A stretch of 64,000 bases of DNA from Mucilaginibacter oryzae (GTDB lineage Bacteria; Bacteroidota; Bacteroidia; Sphingobacteriales; Sphingobacteriaceae), in contig NZ_QGHA01000007.1 of NCBI RefSeq assembly GCF_003148845.1, positions 155,440-219,439 on the forward strand. The letters run 5' to 3'. The notes beneath the pieces were generated by a model. That model saw nothing but the letters and a program-made list of their open reading frames with translations. It made no database searches and had not been told where the DNA came from. The first letter of the stretch is position 1; each line of letters starts with the position of its first letter. Below are positions 16,638 through 26,428 of the stretch, piece by piece. A program made the translations under genes and the position numbers.

Positions 16638-17684
16638 ATGCTACGTTTTGCAAATACAGAATATTTATGGGCCTTGCTTGCTATTCCGCTGCTTCTCTTT
16701 ATTTTTTTGAGGGTTAACTGGTGGAAACGTAAAGTCATAGCCTCGTTAGGTAATAAAGAGGTGGTGGCGCAAATGATGCCGCAGGTATCGCACTCGCGCC
16801 CCTGGATCAAGTTTATCTTTTTCATTGTTGCCTACGCTATCCTGATTGTTGGCATTGCCGATCCGCAGTTGGGCTCGAAAACAGAAGAGGTTAAACGCAA
16901 AGGCGCCGACCTGATGATCCTGCTCGACGTATCGAACAGTATGCTGGCGCAGGATCTGGCCCCCAACCGCCTGGAAAACGCCAAACGCGCCCTGGCCCAG
17001 CTGATAGATAAACTGCATGATGATCGCATCGGCATTATCGTTTTTGCCGGCCAGGCCTATGTGCAGTTGCCCGTTACAACCGATTATTCGGCAGCCAAGC
17101 TGTTTTTAAATACCATCAATACCGATATGGTGCCTACGCAGGGTACGGCCATCGGCGCGGCGATCAATTTAGGCTTGCAGTCGTTTGATTTTAAGAACGG
17201 TACCGGCAAATCCATGATCATTATTACCGATGGTGAAAACCATGAAGATGACGCGGTATTGGCAGCCAAAGAGGCGCTTTCAAAAGGCGTCACGGTTAAT
17301 GTGGTTGGTGTAGGCTCGGAAGAAGGCGCGCCGATTCCTATTTTACAAAACGGCAGGCAGGTAGGTTTCCATAACGACAGTACCGGTCACCCGGTTATAA
17401 GTAAGCTTAATGAGGCTATGGGGAAAGAAATTTCGGCGGCCGGAAGCGGCGTTTACGTGCGCGCCAACAATGCCAACAGCGGTTTGAACATTGTGATGGA
17501 CCAGATTGCCAAAGTACAGCGCAAAATGACCGATACCAAACAGTTTAAGGATTTTGAGGATAGGTTCCAGTTTTTCCTGGCCATCACCTTTGTGTTGCTG
17601 CTGGTTGAGTTTTTCATCTCCAACCGTAAAAACATGCGCCTGAGCAAGATCAAATTATTTGAAGTTGAAGTAAAACAACCATGA
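16638..17684 (+). CDS. batB: BatB, VWA-domain membrane protein
   Basis: 348 residues with the same plan as BatA: N-terminal membrane helices (about 8-25 and 55-75), VWA with MIDAS DVSNS at 97-101, IIITDGENHEDD as the second metal loop, and a C-terminal membrane helix (FFLAITFVLLLVEFFIS) followed by a basic tail. The last codons overlap the batC ATG by 4 bp. BatA and BatB are thought to form a hetero-complex with the TPR proteins BatC and BatE. Confidence 0.93.
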   Translation: MLRFANTEYLWALLAIPLLLFIFLRVNWWKRKVIASLGNKEVVAQMMPQVSHSRPWIKFIFFIVAYAILIVGIADPQLGSKTEEVKRKGADLMILLDVSNSMLAQDLAPNRLENAKRALAQLIDKLHDDRIGIIVFAGQAYVQLPVTTDYSAAKLFLNTINTDMVPTQGTAIGAAINLGLQSFDFKNGTGKSMIIITDGENHEDDAVLAAKEALSKGVTVNVVGVGSEEGAPIPILQNGRQVGFHNDSTGHPVISKLNEAMGKEISAAGSGVYVRANNANSGLNIVMDQIAKVQRKMTDTKQFKDFEDRFQFFLAITFVLLLVEFFISNRKNMRLSKIKLFEVEVKQP

Positions 17685-18442
17685 AGCGATATATCATAGC
17701 CATTATATTAGTGCTGCAGGCTTCATTAACGTTTGCCCAGCAGGAAAAAAAGTTCATTAAACAGGGTAATGAACTTTATCAGCAAAAGAAATATAAGGAA
17801 GCCGAAGCAGCCTATCGCCAGGCCTTAGGGAAACAGGCAAAAACCACTCAAGGTAATTTTAACCTTGGTGATGCCATGTTTAAACAAAAGAAATTTGGCG
17901 ATGCCGCCAACCAGTTCAATAAGCTGGCTACATCCACAACCGATAAAAATGTGAAGGCCGGCGCCTACCACAATGTGGGCAATTCCTTTTTAACCGAGAA
18001 AAAATACCAGGAAAGTATCGATGCCTACAAAAAAGCTTTGCTGAACAACCCAAAGGATGATGAAACCCGCTATAACCTGGCTTACGCCCAAAAAATGCTG
18101 AAAAACCAGCAGGACAAAAACAAAGGCGGCGGCGGTGGTGGCGGCAACAACAAAGACAAAAACAAGGATAAAAATAAAGACAACAAGAACAAGGACGATA
18201 AGAATAAAGACAAGAGCGATAAGGATAAAAAAGACCAGGATAAAAACAAGCAGGACCAGAACAAGCAAAACCAGGATCAGAAAGATCAGCAGCAACAGCA
18301 GGGCCAGCAGCCTAACCAGCTATCTAAAGATGATGCCCAGCGCATGCTTGATGCCCTGAACAATGATGAAAAGCAAACCCAGGATAAGCTGAAGAATAAA
18401 AAATTAAAAGGCGCTAAAGTTCCTATTTCAAAAGACTGGTAA
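17681..18442 (+). CDS. batC: BatC, TPR protein with a charged low-complexity tail
   Basis: 253 residues: signal peptide to about residue 19 (LTFAQQ), three to four TPR units (about 20-140), then a Gly run and a long K/D/N/Q tail (about 145-215) of repeated KDKNKD-type words, ending in a short segment (DDAQRMLDALNNDEKQTQDK). The tail explains the A-rich, low-complexity DNA at 18120-18300. TPR units suggest it binds BatA/BatB or BatE in the periplasm. The tail is longer and more regular than a simple linker. Confidence 0.9.
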   Translation: MKRYIIAIILVLQASLTFAQQEKKFIKQGNELYQQKKYKEAEAAYRQALGKQAKTTQGNFNLGDAMFKQKKFGDAANQFNKLATSTTDKNVKAGAYHNVGNSFLTEKKYQESIDAYKKALLNNPKDDETRYNLAYAQKMLKNQQDKNKGGGGGGGNNKDKNKDKNKDNKNKDDKNKDKSDKDKKDQDKNKQDQNKQNQDQKDQQQQQGQQPNQLSKDDAQRMLDALNNDEKQTQDKLKNKKLKGAKVPISKDW

Positions 18443-18466
18443 ACCTTGTTGTTTTTTAAATAACTA

Positions 18467-20311
18467 ATGAAAATTAAACTATCCATATTAACGCTGCTGC
18501 TGTTTTGCTCAAGCTTCGCTTTCGCGCAGATTAAGTTTACGGCATCGGCAGATAGAACTACCATCGGTACGGGAGAAATCTTTGAGATCACCTTCTCCAT
18601 CAATGCCAATGGCGAACGTTTTGCCCCTCCTGCTTTCGCGGGCTTCCAGGTAGTTGCCGGGCCCAACGTATCCAACAGCGTATCCATGATTAACGGGGTA
18701 ACATCGGCCAGCCTGGCTTATGGGTATGATTTGATGGCCACCAAAGAGGGAGAGTTCACTATCGGCCCCGCCACCATTATGGCTGGCGGAAGGCCTTACA
18801 GCACAGCGCCTATTAAAATAAAGGTGGTAAAAGGTTCGGCGCCGGGTGGCGGTGGTGGTTCGCAGGGCAATAGCCGCCAGCAGCAACAACAACAGTTTAA
18901 CGCTCCCGACGAAAGTAATATCCAGCGCGGCAGGGTGAAGGATATTTCAAAGTCGCTTTTTTTGCGCACTTCGGTTGATAAATCGTCGGTATACTTGGGT
19001 CAGCAGATTGTGATGAATCTGAGGCTGTACACCCGTGTAGCTATAGTTAACGGCGAACCCGAAAAAATTCCCGACCTGAACAGTTTTTACAGCCAGGATA
19101 TTAAAAATAACAACCCTAACGCCCAGTGGCGCACCGAGGTGTTAAACGGTGTACGGTATAACGTGACCGATATCAAGAAAACCATCCTGTTCCCCGAGCA
19201 TGAGGGCAATATCACCATCGAGCCTGCCATTATGAACTTTGTAATCAGGCAGCAGGCCGCCTCCTCATCGGGCGATCCGTTTGATGCTTTTTTTGGCGGC
19301 TATGAGGATGTGAAATACCGTATAAAGAGTACCCCGGTGGTTATCCACGTAAAACCATTGCCAATGGCAGGCAAACCTGCCGATTTTAGCGGAGCGGTTG
19401 GTACGTTTAACATCGCGGCCTCGCTGGATAAAAACCAGATCAAAGCCAACGATGCCATTAACTATCAACTCAAGGTAAGCGGTACAGGCAACCTGAAATT
19501 ATTGAAGCCGATAAGCCCTAACTTCCCGCCCGATTTTGAGAAGTACGACCCCAAGGTAACCGATACCATCACCGAAAATGAAAACGGATCGTCGGGCAGC
19601 AGGCGGTACACCTATTTGCTGATCCCGAGGCACCAGGGCGATTATACCATCGACCCGGTTAAGTTCTCATACTTTAACCCGGCAACAGGCAGATACGTAA
19701 CTTTAACAACCCGCGCCTTCCAGGTTAAGGTGGCTAAAGGTACCGGCGATAACAGCAATGTTACGGCCTTCTCGGGCGCGGGCAAACAGGATGTTAAAGT
19801 GCTGAGCAATGATATCCGTTACATCAAAACAGGCACCGAATTAAATGAAGTAGGCAGCGATTTTTATGGTTCGGGGCTATATTATTTCCTGCTGGTATTA
19901 GGTCCGCTGGGGTTTGCCGGGGCTTTGGTTTACGGCAAATGGCGCGACAAGAACAATGCGGACGTAGCGGGCATGAAGAGCCGTAAAGCAGGCAGGGTGG
20001 CGGCCAAACACCTCGCCGTAGCCAAACAACGTTTAGCCGCCAATGATAGCAAGGCATTTTATGAAGATCTGTTCCGTGGGTTATATGGCTACCTGAGTAA
20101 CAAGCTGAACATTCCTTATGCCGACCTTAACCGCGAAAAGATTGCCGATGAGTTGAAAGCCCGATCGTTGGATGAAAGCCTGATTAACGAGATGCTGGAT
20201 ACGCTGGATATGTGCGAGATGGCACGTTACGCGCCGGTATCGGGCATTACCGGGCAGCAGGTGTTTGATAAGGCCCAAACCATGATCAATAACATTGAAA
20301 GTAAAATATAA
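18467..20311 (+). CDS. batD: BatD, oxygen-tolerance family membrane protein
   Basis: 614 residues: signal peptide (to about 21, SFAFAQ), tandem Ig-like periplasmic domains (about 22-460) carrying GTGEIFEITFSINANGE and YLGQQIVMNLRLYTRV, one transmembrane span (about 470-490, YYFLLVLGPLGFAGALVYGK) and a cytosolic helical tail. A Gly/Gln-rich linker lies near 125-145. Its stop precedes the batE ATG by a single base. Standard member of the Bat operon. Confidence 0.93.
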   Translation: MKIKLSILTLLLFCSSFAFAQIKFTASADRTTIGTGEIFEITFSINANGERFAPPAFAGFQVVAGPNVSNSVSMINGVTSASLAYGYDLMATKEGEFTIGPATIMAGGRPYSTAPIKIKVVKGSAPGGGGGSQGNSRQQQQQQFNAPDESNIQRGRVKDISKSLFLRTSVDKSSVYLGQQIVMNLRLYTRVAIVNGEPEKIPDLNSFYSQDIKNNNPNAQWRTEVLNGVRYNVTDIKKTILFPEHEGNITIEPAIMNFVIRQQAASSSGDPFDAFFGGYEDVKYRIKSTPVVIHVKPLPMAGKPADFSGAVGTFNIAASLDKNQIKANDAINYQLKVSGTGNLKLLKPISPNFPPDFEKYDPKVTDTITENENGSSGSRRYTYLLIPRHQGDYTIDPVKFSYFNPATGRYVTLTTRAFQVKVAKGTGDNSNVTAFSGAGKQDVKVLSNDIRYIKTGTELNEVGSDFYGSGLYYFLLVLGPLGFAGALVYGKWRDKNNADVAGMKSRKAGRVAAKHLAVAKQRLAANDSKAFYEDLFRGLYGYLSNKLNIPYADLNREKIADELKARSLDESLINEMLDTLDMCEMARYAPVSGITGQQVFDKAQTMINNIESKI

Positions 20312-20312
20312 C

Positions 20313-21074
20313 ATGCTAAAACGTATGATATACCTGTTCATGATCGTAGCCATGCCCTTACTGGCGCTTGGCGATACGAGAGTGAATAACCAATTAAAGA
20401 AAGGGAACGAACAATATGCCAAAGGCCGGTACAAGGATGCCATTGCCACTTATCAGAAAATAGTGGACGACGGGCACATGTCGGCCCTGGTTTATTTTAA
20501 TTTGGGTAACGCCTATTTTAAAAATAACGATGTGCCATCGGCTTTGCTTTACTACGAAAAGGCCCATAAACTTTCGCCCGGGGATGAGGACATCAACTTC
20601 AATATCCAGTTTGCCAACCAAAAAACCACCGATAAGGTAGAAGCCCCGGTGGAGTTTTTTCTCACCCGTTGGTGGCATTCGTTTATCCTCCGGTTTTCGT
20701 TAACCACACTCGCTGTTACAAGCATCCTGTTAATAATAACCGGGTTTGGCTTACTGGTAGTTTATCGCTTCACCAATTCGGTCGGCATTAAAAAGGCTTC
20801 CTTTTACTCGGCATTACTGATCATTTTTTTAGGTTTGGGCAGTATGTTTACCGCCGACAGGCAGCAGCAATATTTTGACGGCCACCACGGCGCAATTATT
20901 TTCAGTAATTCGGTAAACGTAAAAAGCGCACCTACCCCAACGGCGAAAAACCTATTCCTGATTCATGATGGAACGAAGGTTGATGTGCTGGATACCAATA
21001 ACGGATGGATGAAGGTAAAACTGGCCAATGGCAGTGAAGGCTGGATCAATGCCTCGGATGCGAGGGAGATTTAG
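20313..21074 (+). CDS. batE: BatE, TPR and SH3-like domain protein
   Basis: 253 residues from MLKRMIYLF. The ATG at 20313, one base after the batD stop, is used rather than an upstream in-frame TTG inside batD. A signal peptide precedes two to three TPR units (about 20-105, YFNLGNAYFKNNDVPSALLYYEKA), two membrane spans (about 130-150 and 160-185) and a C-terminal bacterial SH3-like domain (about 200-253, VKSAPTPTAKNLFLIHDGTKV ending WINASD). It closes the operon. Confidence 0.9.
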   Translation: MLKRMIYLFMIVAMPLLALGDTRVNNQLKKGNEQYAKGRYKDAIATYQKIVDDGHMSALVYFNLGNAYFKNNDVPSALLYYEKAHKLSPGDEDINFNIQFANQKTTDKVEAPVEFFLTRWWHSFILRFSLTTLAVTSILLIITGFGLLVVYRFTNSVGIKKASFYSALLIIFLGLGSMFTADRQQQYFDGHHGAIIFSNSVNVKSAPTPTAKNLFLIHDGTKVDVLDTNNGWMKVKLANGSEGWINASDAREI

Positions 21075-21407
21075 TTTTTGGGGAGGTGAAAGGATAAAGG
21101 TAAAAGGCGAAAGGTTTTTTTAGCTATCCCGTTTTCCCGCCATTTCTTTCTCTTAACTGTCATTTCGACAAATAGGCGCGGGAATTTAGCGTTGGGCATG
21201 AGGAGAAATCTTTTACGCCATGCATGTGAAACTCGCGTAATACCGCTGTCCGTAGACGCTGTCTACAGATGATTATGCTCGGAGTTTGCAACTCTGGCAT
21301 GTGTAAAAATCCACGGTAGTCAAAGACTACCGGCATAGTGGTCCGAAATCTCCAGACTTCGGAGAGCGGACGAGGCTTCCGGCAGCGATAGAAAAAGCTT
21401 TTTGCTT
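21075..21407. repeat. Intergenic array of short hairpins after the Bat operon
   Basis: No gene is seen. 21084-21114 is a purine-rich run of four AAAGG words at 7-8 nt spacing. From 21252 four hairpins follow in a row: GTAGAC-GCT-GTCTAC (21252-21266), GAGTT-TGC-AACTC (21282-21294), CGGTAGTC-AAA-GACTACCG (21314-21332), and a nested GTCCG/CGGAC stem (21341-21371) enclosing CTCC/GGAG. All have loops of 3-7 nt and none is followed by a T-run. Confidence 0.8.
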
Positions 21408-22298
21408 TCAGCCTTCAGCTTTAAGCTCCTTACTAACCGACAAAAGTTCCAGTACATCCTCTTCAGTACCCATAAAAGGGCCTGATGTTTGGATATTTAA
21501 ACTTGCCATTGCTGCGGCAAATTCACCTGCCTCCTGGTAGCCTTTACCTTTGGCACGTTGAAATAGGTAGCCCGCCATGTACGTATCGCCGCAACCGGTA
21601 GCGTCAACAATTTCGGTTGGTTTATAGGCGGGGATGGTGTAGTAAACCCCATCTACATAAATTACCGAACCCATGCTGCCAAGGGTTACCACTACTTCCT
21701 TAACCCCCCATTCGTTCAGCACTTTGGCACCTTGGTGGATATCGGTGATGCCGGTAAGCACTTCCATTTCGTGTTCGTTTACTTTAAGGGTGGTAATGTA
21801 CTGCAAAGCCTCACGTTTTTCGGGCCAGTCTACCGGGATTACATTTTTGTCTTCCACCTTGCGCAGGTAGCCTTGCGCATCAAGCGAAAGCCGGCCGTGT
21901 TGTGATAGTTTTTTGATAAAGTCCGTCGAGATATCATCGGCCAATAAAGGGCCAAGATGAAAAACGTTAGCTTCGATGCCGTTTAACTGGTGGATAACAA
22001 AAGGATCGGCTTTTTGAAGCACGCGCTGGGTACGGTGATCCTGGTTGCCGGAGTAGATATTTTCAAAATAAACAGTTTCGCCGCCGGTGGTGGCTTTTAC
22101 TTCAATCCCTTTGTCGCGTAGCTTTTCAACAACGGGCATTTCGCTTAAAGCAATTGAGGTAACCAGCACATAGCTCACATCCATATTGCGGATAGCATTT
22201 GAAAAATAGAACGAAGTGCCCCCCGCCATGTGTTTTACCGCCTGTGGGGTTACCACTTTATCTAATGTTATATGCCCAACGCAACAAATATCGTACAT
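21408..22298 (-). CDS. PfkB/ribokinase-family carbohydrate kinase
   Basis: 296 residues from MYDICCVGHI; the ATG at 22298 is used instead of an adjacent TTG at 22301. The C-terminal PfkB signature DATGCGDTYMAG begins at 232 with catalytic Asp238. The N-terminal GG motif is at AGGTSFYF. The family phosphorylates sugars or nucleosides with ATP; the short lid and the inosine/adenosine-kinase-like length do not identify the substrate. It is transcribed alone, with no close neighbour on the same strand. Confidence 0.85.
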   Translation of the reverse strand: MYDICCVGHITLDKVVTPQAVKHMAGGTSFYFSNAIRNMDVSYVLVTSIALSEMPVVEKLRDKGIEVKATTGGETVYFENIYSGNQDHRTQRVLQKADPFVIHQLNGIEANVFHLGPLLADDISTDFIKKLSQHGRLSLDAQGYLRKVEDKNVIPVDWPEKREALQYITTLKVNEHEMEVLTGITDIHQGAKVLNEWGVKEVVVTLGSMGSVIYVDGVYYTIPAYKPTEIVDATGCGDTYMAGYLFQRAKGKGYQEAGEFAAAMASLNIQTSGPFMGTEEDVLELLSVSKELKAEG

Positions 22299-22432
22299 CA
22301 ATTTTACTGTTTATGGTGATAAAAAACCGCCTTATTAAGGCAAACAGCAAAAGTAATAAATACCCAACGGAGTACAAGGTTTATAACGGATTATAACAGA
22401 AGCGTTATAATTGACAGATACGACAACACCAT

Positions 22433-23605
22433 TTACACCACCGCCCCAAGCACGTGTTGGCGAGCCATCTCCGCCAGGTCGTCAAAATATACCGATGCCA
22501 GGTGTTCCCAGCTTAAACGGCGGCTGTACTCAAGGCCTTCTTCAATAAATTGCCTGCGTAGTGTGCTGTTTTTAAGCAGTATAGCTATCTTTTCCACATA
22601 ACATGCGGCATCATACGGTTGGCATTTAAAACCATTGATACCCTGCTCAATAAAATCTTTCGATCCCCCGCCGTCGGCAATTACGCAAGGCAGGCCCGAT
22701 GCCATCGCTTCGAGCACTACGTTACCGTAAGTTTCGGAAACAGAAGGGAAAACAAACAGCGTGGCCGAAGCATATAACACCGACAGCGTTTTATGATCAA
22801 CCTTGCCCAGAAACACCGCGTTTTTCATGCGCGCTTCGCAGGCTTTACGAGCCACACCATCGCCGGCAATTAAAAAATTAACTTCAGGATGCTTATCCTG
22901 CATAACCTCGTAAATCCGGAATAAGGTTTCGAGGTTTTTTTCCCAAACCAGGCGGCTGGCAAACAGAATGGTTGGGTTGGTATTGCCGGTAAGTTGCTGT
23001 AATACTTCAACATTTCTGTTATCAGGCGAAAAAAGATGATTGTCCATCCCCCTTTGCCAAAGCTTCATGCGATAGGCCTTTACACCGATGTTCACAAGTT
23101 CGTTTTTCATGCTGTTTGATGGCACATAAACCTGGTCGCACTGGTTATAAAAGGCCCGGTGGCTATCGCATATCATCTGTTTAACCTTACCAATTAAAAA
23201 CGGTGTGTGTTTAAGGTAGTAATCTATATAGGAGATAAAGTGGGTATGGTAAATGGAAATAACCGGCAACGATCTTTGTGTGGCATATTTTAAGGCAAAA
23301 CTACCCAGTAAGGAGGGAGTGGCTATATGTACAACATCCGGCGAGAATCTATCGAGTTCTTCTTTCAGTTCGCCGGTTACAAGCGCCGGGATGGCCATGG
23401 TATAACCTGTATTGATAGGCAGGGTAAGTGCAGGTACTTTTAACGATTCAAAACCGTACAAATCATCCGGACCGGCGCCGTACACAAACAGAAAATCAAA
23501 AAGCCTGCGATCAATGCGTTTAATAAGCTGGTACATGGTTCGTACTGCGCCATCAAAATCTTCAATCAATATCTCGGCAAAAAAAGCAACTTTTATCCTT
23601 TTCAT
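22433..23605 (-). CDS. GT4-family glycosyltransferase (GT-B fold)
   Basis: 390 residues. N-terminal acceptor Rossmann domain with the start VAFFAEILIEDFDGAVRTMY, and a C-terminal donor domain with ILFASRLVWEKNLETL and the EX7E motif at Glu291-Glu299 (FPSVSETYGNVVLEA). The sequence resembles the MgtA/Ugp-type subgroup that puts mannose or glucose on lipids, often diacylglycerol or glycolipids. The PI-PLC-like gene begins 28 nt upstream on the same strand, so the two are probably co-transcribed. Substrate is not determined. Confidence 0.87.
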   Translation of the reverse strand: MKRIKVAFFAEILIEDFDGAVRTMYQLIKRIDRRLFDFLFVYGAGPDDLYGFESLKVPALTLPINTGYTMAIPALVTGELKEELDRFSPDVVHIATPSLLGSFALKYATQRSLPVISIYHTHFISYIDYYLKHTPFLIGKVKQMICDSHRAFYNQCDQVYVPSNSMKNELVNIGVKAYRMKLWQRGMDNHLFSPDNRNVEVLQQLTGNTNPTILFASRLVWEKNLETLFRIYEVMQDKHPEVNFLIAGDGVARKACEARMKNAVFLGKVDHKTLSVLYASATLFVFPSVSETYGNVVLEAMASGLPCVIADGGGSKDFIEQGINGFKCQPYDAACYVEKIAILLKNSTLRRQFIEEGLEYSRRLSWEHLASVYFDDLAEMARQHVLGAVV

Positions 23606-23632
23606 TTTATTACCGATTAGCAGATGTAAAAA

Positions 23633-24508
23633 CTATTTACCGTTTAGCCGGGCATTGGCATACCGTACCTGCTCGGCAGTATGCTCTTCTTCCTGGCGTT
23701 TATTTTCAAAAAAATCGCGTAGCTCAGCAAGTTTATCGGTATTGATCAAATCAACATCACAATCAAGCAGGGCACGCCATACCTCTTTATTTTCGGGCGA
23801 AGCCCAAAGCCTAACCCTTTTTTTATACTGGTGCGCTGCGGTTACATAGCTGATCAATAATTGCCTTTGGCTTTCGGGCATAGGCCCTTTGCCGGTCCAG
23901 TTAAGCAGGTGCGAATATTTACAGCTGGCGGTTTGATAAACCGCGTTCGATGTGGTATCGGTACGCACCTGCATCAGGTCTTCATCAATAAAAGCGTAAC
24001 GCAGGGATTGCTCCCTGATTACCTGGTAAGGCTTGTTGCCTGTTAAAACAATAGTAACCTTACCTTGCCTGACCTCGCCGTTGTCGTAGCTTGACAGGAT
24101 GGACTTGTAATTTTTTAGTATTTCAGCAAGTTTGGCATAGGTTTTCTCCGCGTCGGATTTGATGTCGATCATCAGCGTTATCGGGTAAAGCGGGTATTTG
24201 ATTTCGCTGTTCCGCCCGTCGTAATAATCCAGCAGGGGTTTAAGATAAAGCTGCTCGAGGGTTCTTTTTTTCCGGAAGGCCGGGAGCAGGTGTGCTACCA
24301 GCAATTCATCGTCGCGCAGGTAAATATCGGCTTCAACGTTTAAAAAGCCATGGTCCAGCGCATCATAAAGCGGGCGGCTGTGCCAGTAATCATTATGGGC
24401 GAAAGCTCTGGGGAGGGGGCTGCGTTGAGCCTGCGCGCAGGCAGCTGAAAGTGTGATAATAACAAAAAATATAAATTTCAGGTGCTTGTGGCAAAATGCG
24501 GCTTGCAT
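23633..24508 (-). CDS. Secreted PI-PLC/GDPD-like phosphodiesterase
   Basis: 291 residues from the ATG at 24508; a TTG at 24532 would add eight residues before the signal peptide and is not favoured. A signal segment (about 8-27, FVIITLSAACAQAQ) precedes a TIM-barrel-like domain with AFAHNDYWHSRPLYDALDHG (His38), NVEADIYL (Glu59, Asp61) and His73, as in the phospholipase C-like / Aim6-type phosphodiesterase superfamily. Further marks are TLMIDIKSD and RLWASPENKEVW near the C-terminus. It sits directly upstream of a glycosyltransferase. Substrate unknown. Confidence 0.75.
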   Translation of the reverse strand: MQAAFCHKHLKFIFFVIITLSAACAQAQRSPLPRAFAHNDYWHSRPLYDALDHGFLNVEADIYLRDDELLVAHLLPAFRKKRTLEQLYLKPLLDYYDGRNSEIKYPLYPITLMIDIKSDAEKTYAKLAEILKNYKSILSSYDNGEVRQGKVTIVLTGNKPYQVIREQSLRYAFIDEDLMQVRTDTTSNAVYQTASCKYSHLLNWTGKGPMPESQRQLLISYVTAAHQYKKRVRLWASPENKEVWRALLDCDVDLINTDKLAELRDFFENKRQEEEHTAEQVRYANARLNGK

Positions 24509-24691
24509 CGTAAATTTTATTTGTTGATCCAAAGATACCCGGGCTATATGTACAGACAGTTATGTCATGATAAAGTAAATGTATCACGCCCTTTAACTTT
24601 GTGTAAACAAGTTTACATTTTCATTACAATAAAGTTTGGCCATACCATCGCAACTTTACATGGGTTAGGTTAATCGAGATCTTAAAAGCGT

Positions 24692-25582
24692 CTAATTACC
24701 CTGGTGCATCCGCATCAACCTGTTCCCTAATTCCTGCCAGTTTTCTGCCTGAAAGTTAATATTGGCCAAACCGGCTATCTGTTTAAAAACATTAGTACAT
24801 GACATACCGTTTGCCCGCATAAACCTGACCGAAGTTGAACCTGCCGATTTGGACAGCTTCAGCCCCGATGGTTCAAGTAGTAATGGATGATGATAAAATA
24901 CGGTGTCTTCAAAAATATGCTTTCCAAGTGTTTTAGCCAGCGCCAGTTGCGCCAGGGTGGAGTGCCATAAATCCTCGCCGCGTACAATCAGGTCGGTGCC
25001 ATAAAACAGATCATCAATAAGCGAGGTTAGCTGATAGGCCGGGAAACCATCTTTTTTGCGTACCACAAAATTTCGCATCCCGGCGGGCAGTTCGGTACTT
25101 ATCGTTTCGCCCGCATAAGTTTTTACCTTTATCGGGTTGCCATCAGTGTATAAACGCCAGCTTGCTTCAGGGGTATCTAAAGGGATTTTTTTGTTGATGC
25201 AGTTACAGGTTCCGTTTTCAAGCAATTGCTTACGGCTGCAGGTGCAGGCAAAAACAGCCCCTTTGTTTTTTAGCTCATCCAGCGCCTCAGTATATAACGG
25301 CATCCGGTGCAACTGTGAAAACGCGCGCTCAAACTCATCAGCATCCCGTGGCCCTTCATCCCTGGGGATTTCCAAAAAACGCAGCGTGTCAAAAATATCC
25401 GCCAGGTATTCAGGAGTAAATCTCGCCCGGTCCAGATCGTCTATCCGCAGCAATATTTTTGCGCCATGCATACAGGCCAACGCGGCCGTTATTGCAAACG
25501 ACAAGATATTGCCTACATGCAAAAAGCCGCTTGGCGTTGGTGCAATGCGGGTTTTATTAAAGTATAACGGCTGGCTTTTCAC
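24692..25582 (-). CDS. Glutamyl-Q tRNA(Asp) synthetase-like protein (truncated GluRS paralogue)
   Basis: 296 residues from a GTG at 25582 directly after AGGGAGA; a TTG at 25615 in the same frame would add eleven residues. Class I synthetase motifs are HVGN at 22-25 and LKLSKSAGS for KMSKS. Cys113, Cys115, Cys126 and Cys128 form the zinc site typical of GluQ. The anticodon-binding domain is absent, as in enzymes that attach glutamate to queuosine in tRNA(Asp). It is divergent from the SMUG2-type gene. Confidence 0.8.
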   Translation of the reverse strand: MKSQPLYFNKTRIAPTPSGFLHVGNILSFAITAALACMHGAKILLRIDDLDRARFTPEYLADIFDTLRFLEIPRDEGPRDADEFERAFSQLHRMPLYTEALDELKNKGAVFACTCSRKQLLENGTCNCINKKIPLDTPEASWRLYTDGNPIKVKTYAGETISTELPAGMRNFVVRKKDGFPAYQLTSLIDDLFYGTDLIVRGEDLWHSTLAQLALAKTLGKHIFEDTVFYHHPLLLEPSGLKLSKSAGSTSVRFMRANGMSCTNVFKQIAGLANINFQAENWQELGNRLMRMHQGN

Positions 25583-25723
25583 TCTCCCTGATTTGATGAA
25601 CAGCCGAATATACAAAAGCTTACTATGAAGGCGGTGGCGTTTGATATTGATTTATTTTCGGCACGCCGAACCAATAACAGCTCGCTAAAACAGAAAAGGC
25701 ACAATTTAAACCAATATGTTAAG

Positions 25724-25731
25724 TACATTTG
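25724..25731 (+). promoter_or_regulatory. -7 promoter box TACATTTG before the SMUG2-type gene
   Basis: Perfect match to the Bacteroidota -7 box TAnnTTTG. Its last base is only 4 nt before the ATG at 25736, so the transcript is predicted to start at or next to the start codon. Confidence 0.6.
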
Positions 25732-25735
25732 AATT

Positions 25736-26428
25736 ATGACATTTGCAGACAGGGTTATCCGGTTCAATGAGCAGCTTATTTATACCGGCGATCCTTTACC
25801 ACCCGGCATCCGCATCCTTAACCCTTTTAAAGAGTACCCGCAAACCATGCGCATTGTTGATGCTTTTTATCATCGGTATTATAACGATAATAACCAGCGC
25901 CATATCATCCTGGGGATCAACCCGGGGAGGTTTGGCGGCGGGCTCACCGGCATCCCCTTCACCGATCCGAAAAGGTTAATGTCTGAATGCCATATTCCTT
26001 ACGAAGGCAAATTATCACATGAGCCGTCGTCTGTTTTTGTTTACGAGGTAATCAATGCCTTTGGCGGTGCGGAGGCTTTTTATAATAAGATCTACATCAA
26101 CTCTCCCTGTCCGCTGGGGTTTACCAGTATCGACGAAAAAGGGCGGGAAAAGAATTACAATTACTATGATAGTAAAGATCTCACCAAAGCGGTATACCAT
26201 TTCATGATCGAAAACATCCGGAAGCAGATAGCCCTTGGGGTTAATACCGATAAATGCTTTTGCTTCGGCACCGGAAAAAACGAGACTTTTTTAAAGAAAC
26301 TGAATGATGAATACCGGTTTTTTGGCGAGATCATCGCGCTGGAACACCCGCGGTTTATTATGCAGTATAAAACCAAAAGCAAGCAGTTTTATATCGATAA
26401 GTATTTGGCGGCGTTTGAGGGGATATAA
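25736..26428 (+). CDS. SMUG2-type uracil-DNA glycosylase family protein (DUF4918)
   Basis: 230 residues. Motif 1 GINPGRFGGG starts at 60 and motif 2 EHPRFIMQY at 203, the layout of the SMUG2 branch of the uracil-DNA glycosylase superfamily described from Pedobacter heparinus. KIYINSPCPLGFTS lies between. The protein would remove uracil or xanthine from DNA in base-excision repair. No secretion signal. It is divergently transcribed from the GluQ-like gene. Confidence 0.82.
   Translation: MTFADRVIRFNEQLIYTGDPLPPGIRILNPFKEYPQTMRIVDAFYHRYYNDNNQRHIILGINPGRFGGGLTGIPFTDPKRLMSECHIPYEGKLSHEPSSVFVYEVINAFGGAEAFYNKIYINSPCPLGFTSIDEKGREKNYNYYDSKDLTKAVYHFMIENIRKQIALGVNTDKCFCFGTGKNETFLKKLNDEYRFFGEIIALEHPRFIMQYKTKSKQFYIDKYLAAFEGI

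Noticed and set aside
22301..22301. Alternative starts (TTG at 22301, 24532, 25615, 57428, 60015; GTG at 12564)
   Set aside because: Each precedes a better ATG or GTG by a few codons, often within a promoter box or non-coding leader; the later starts are used.
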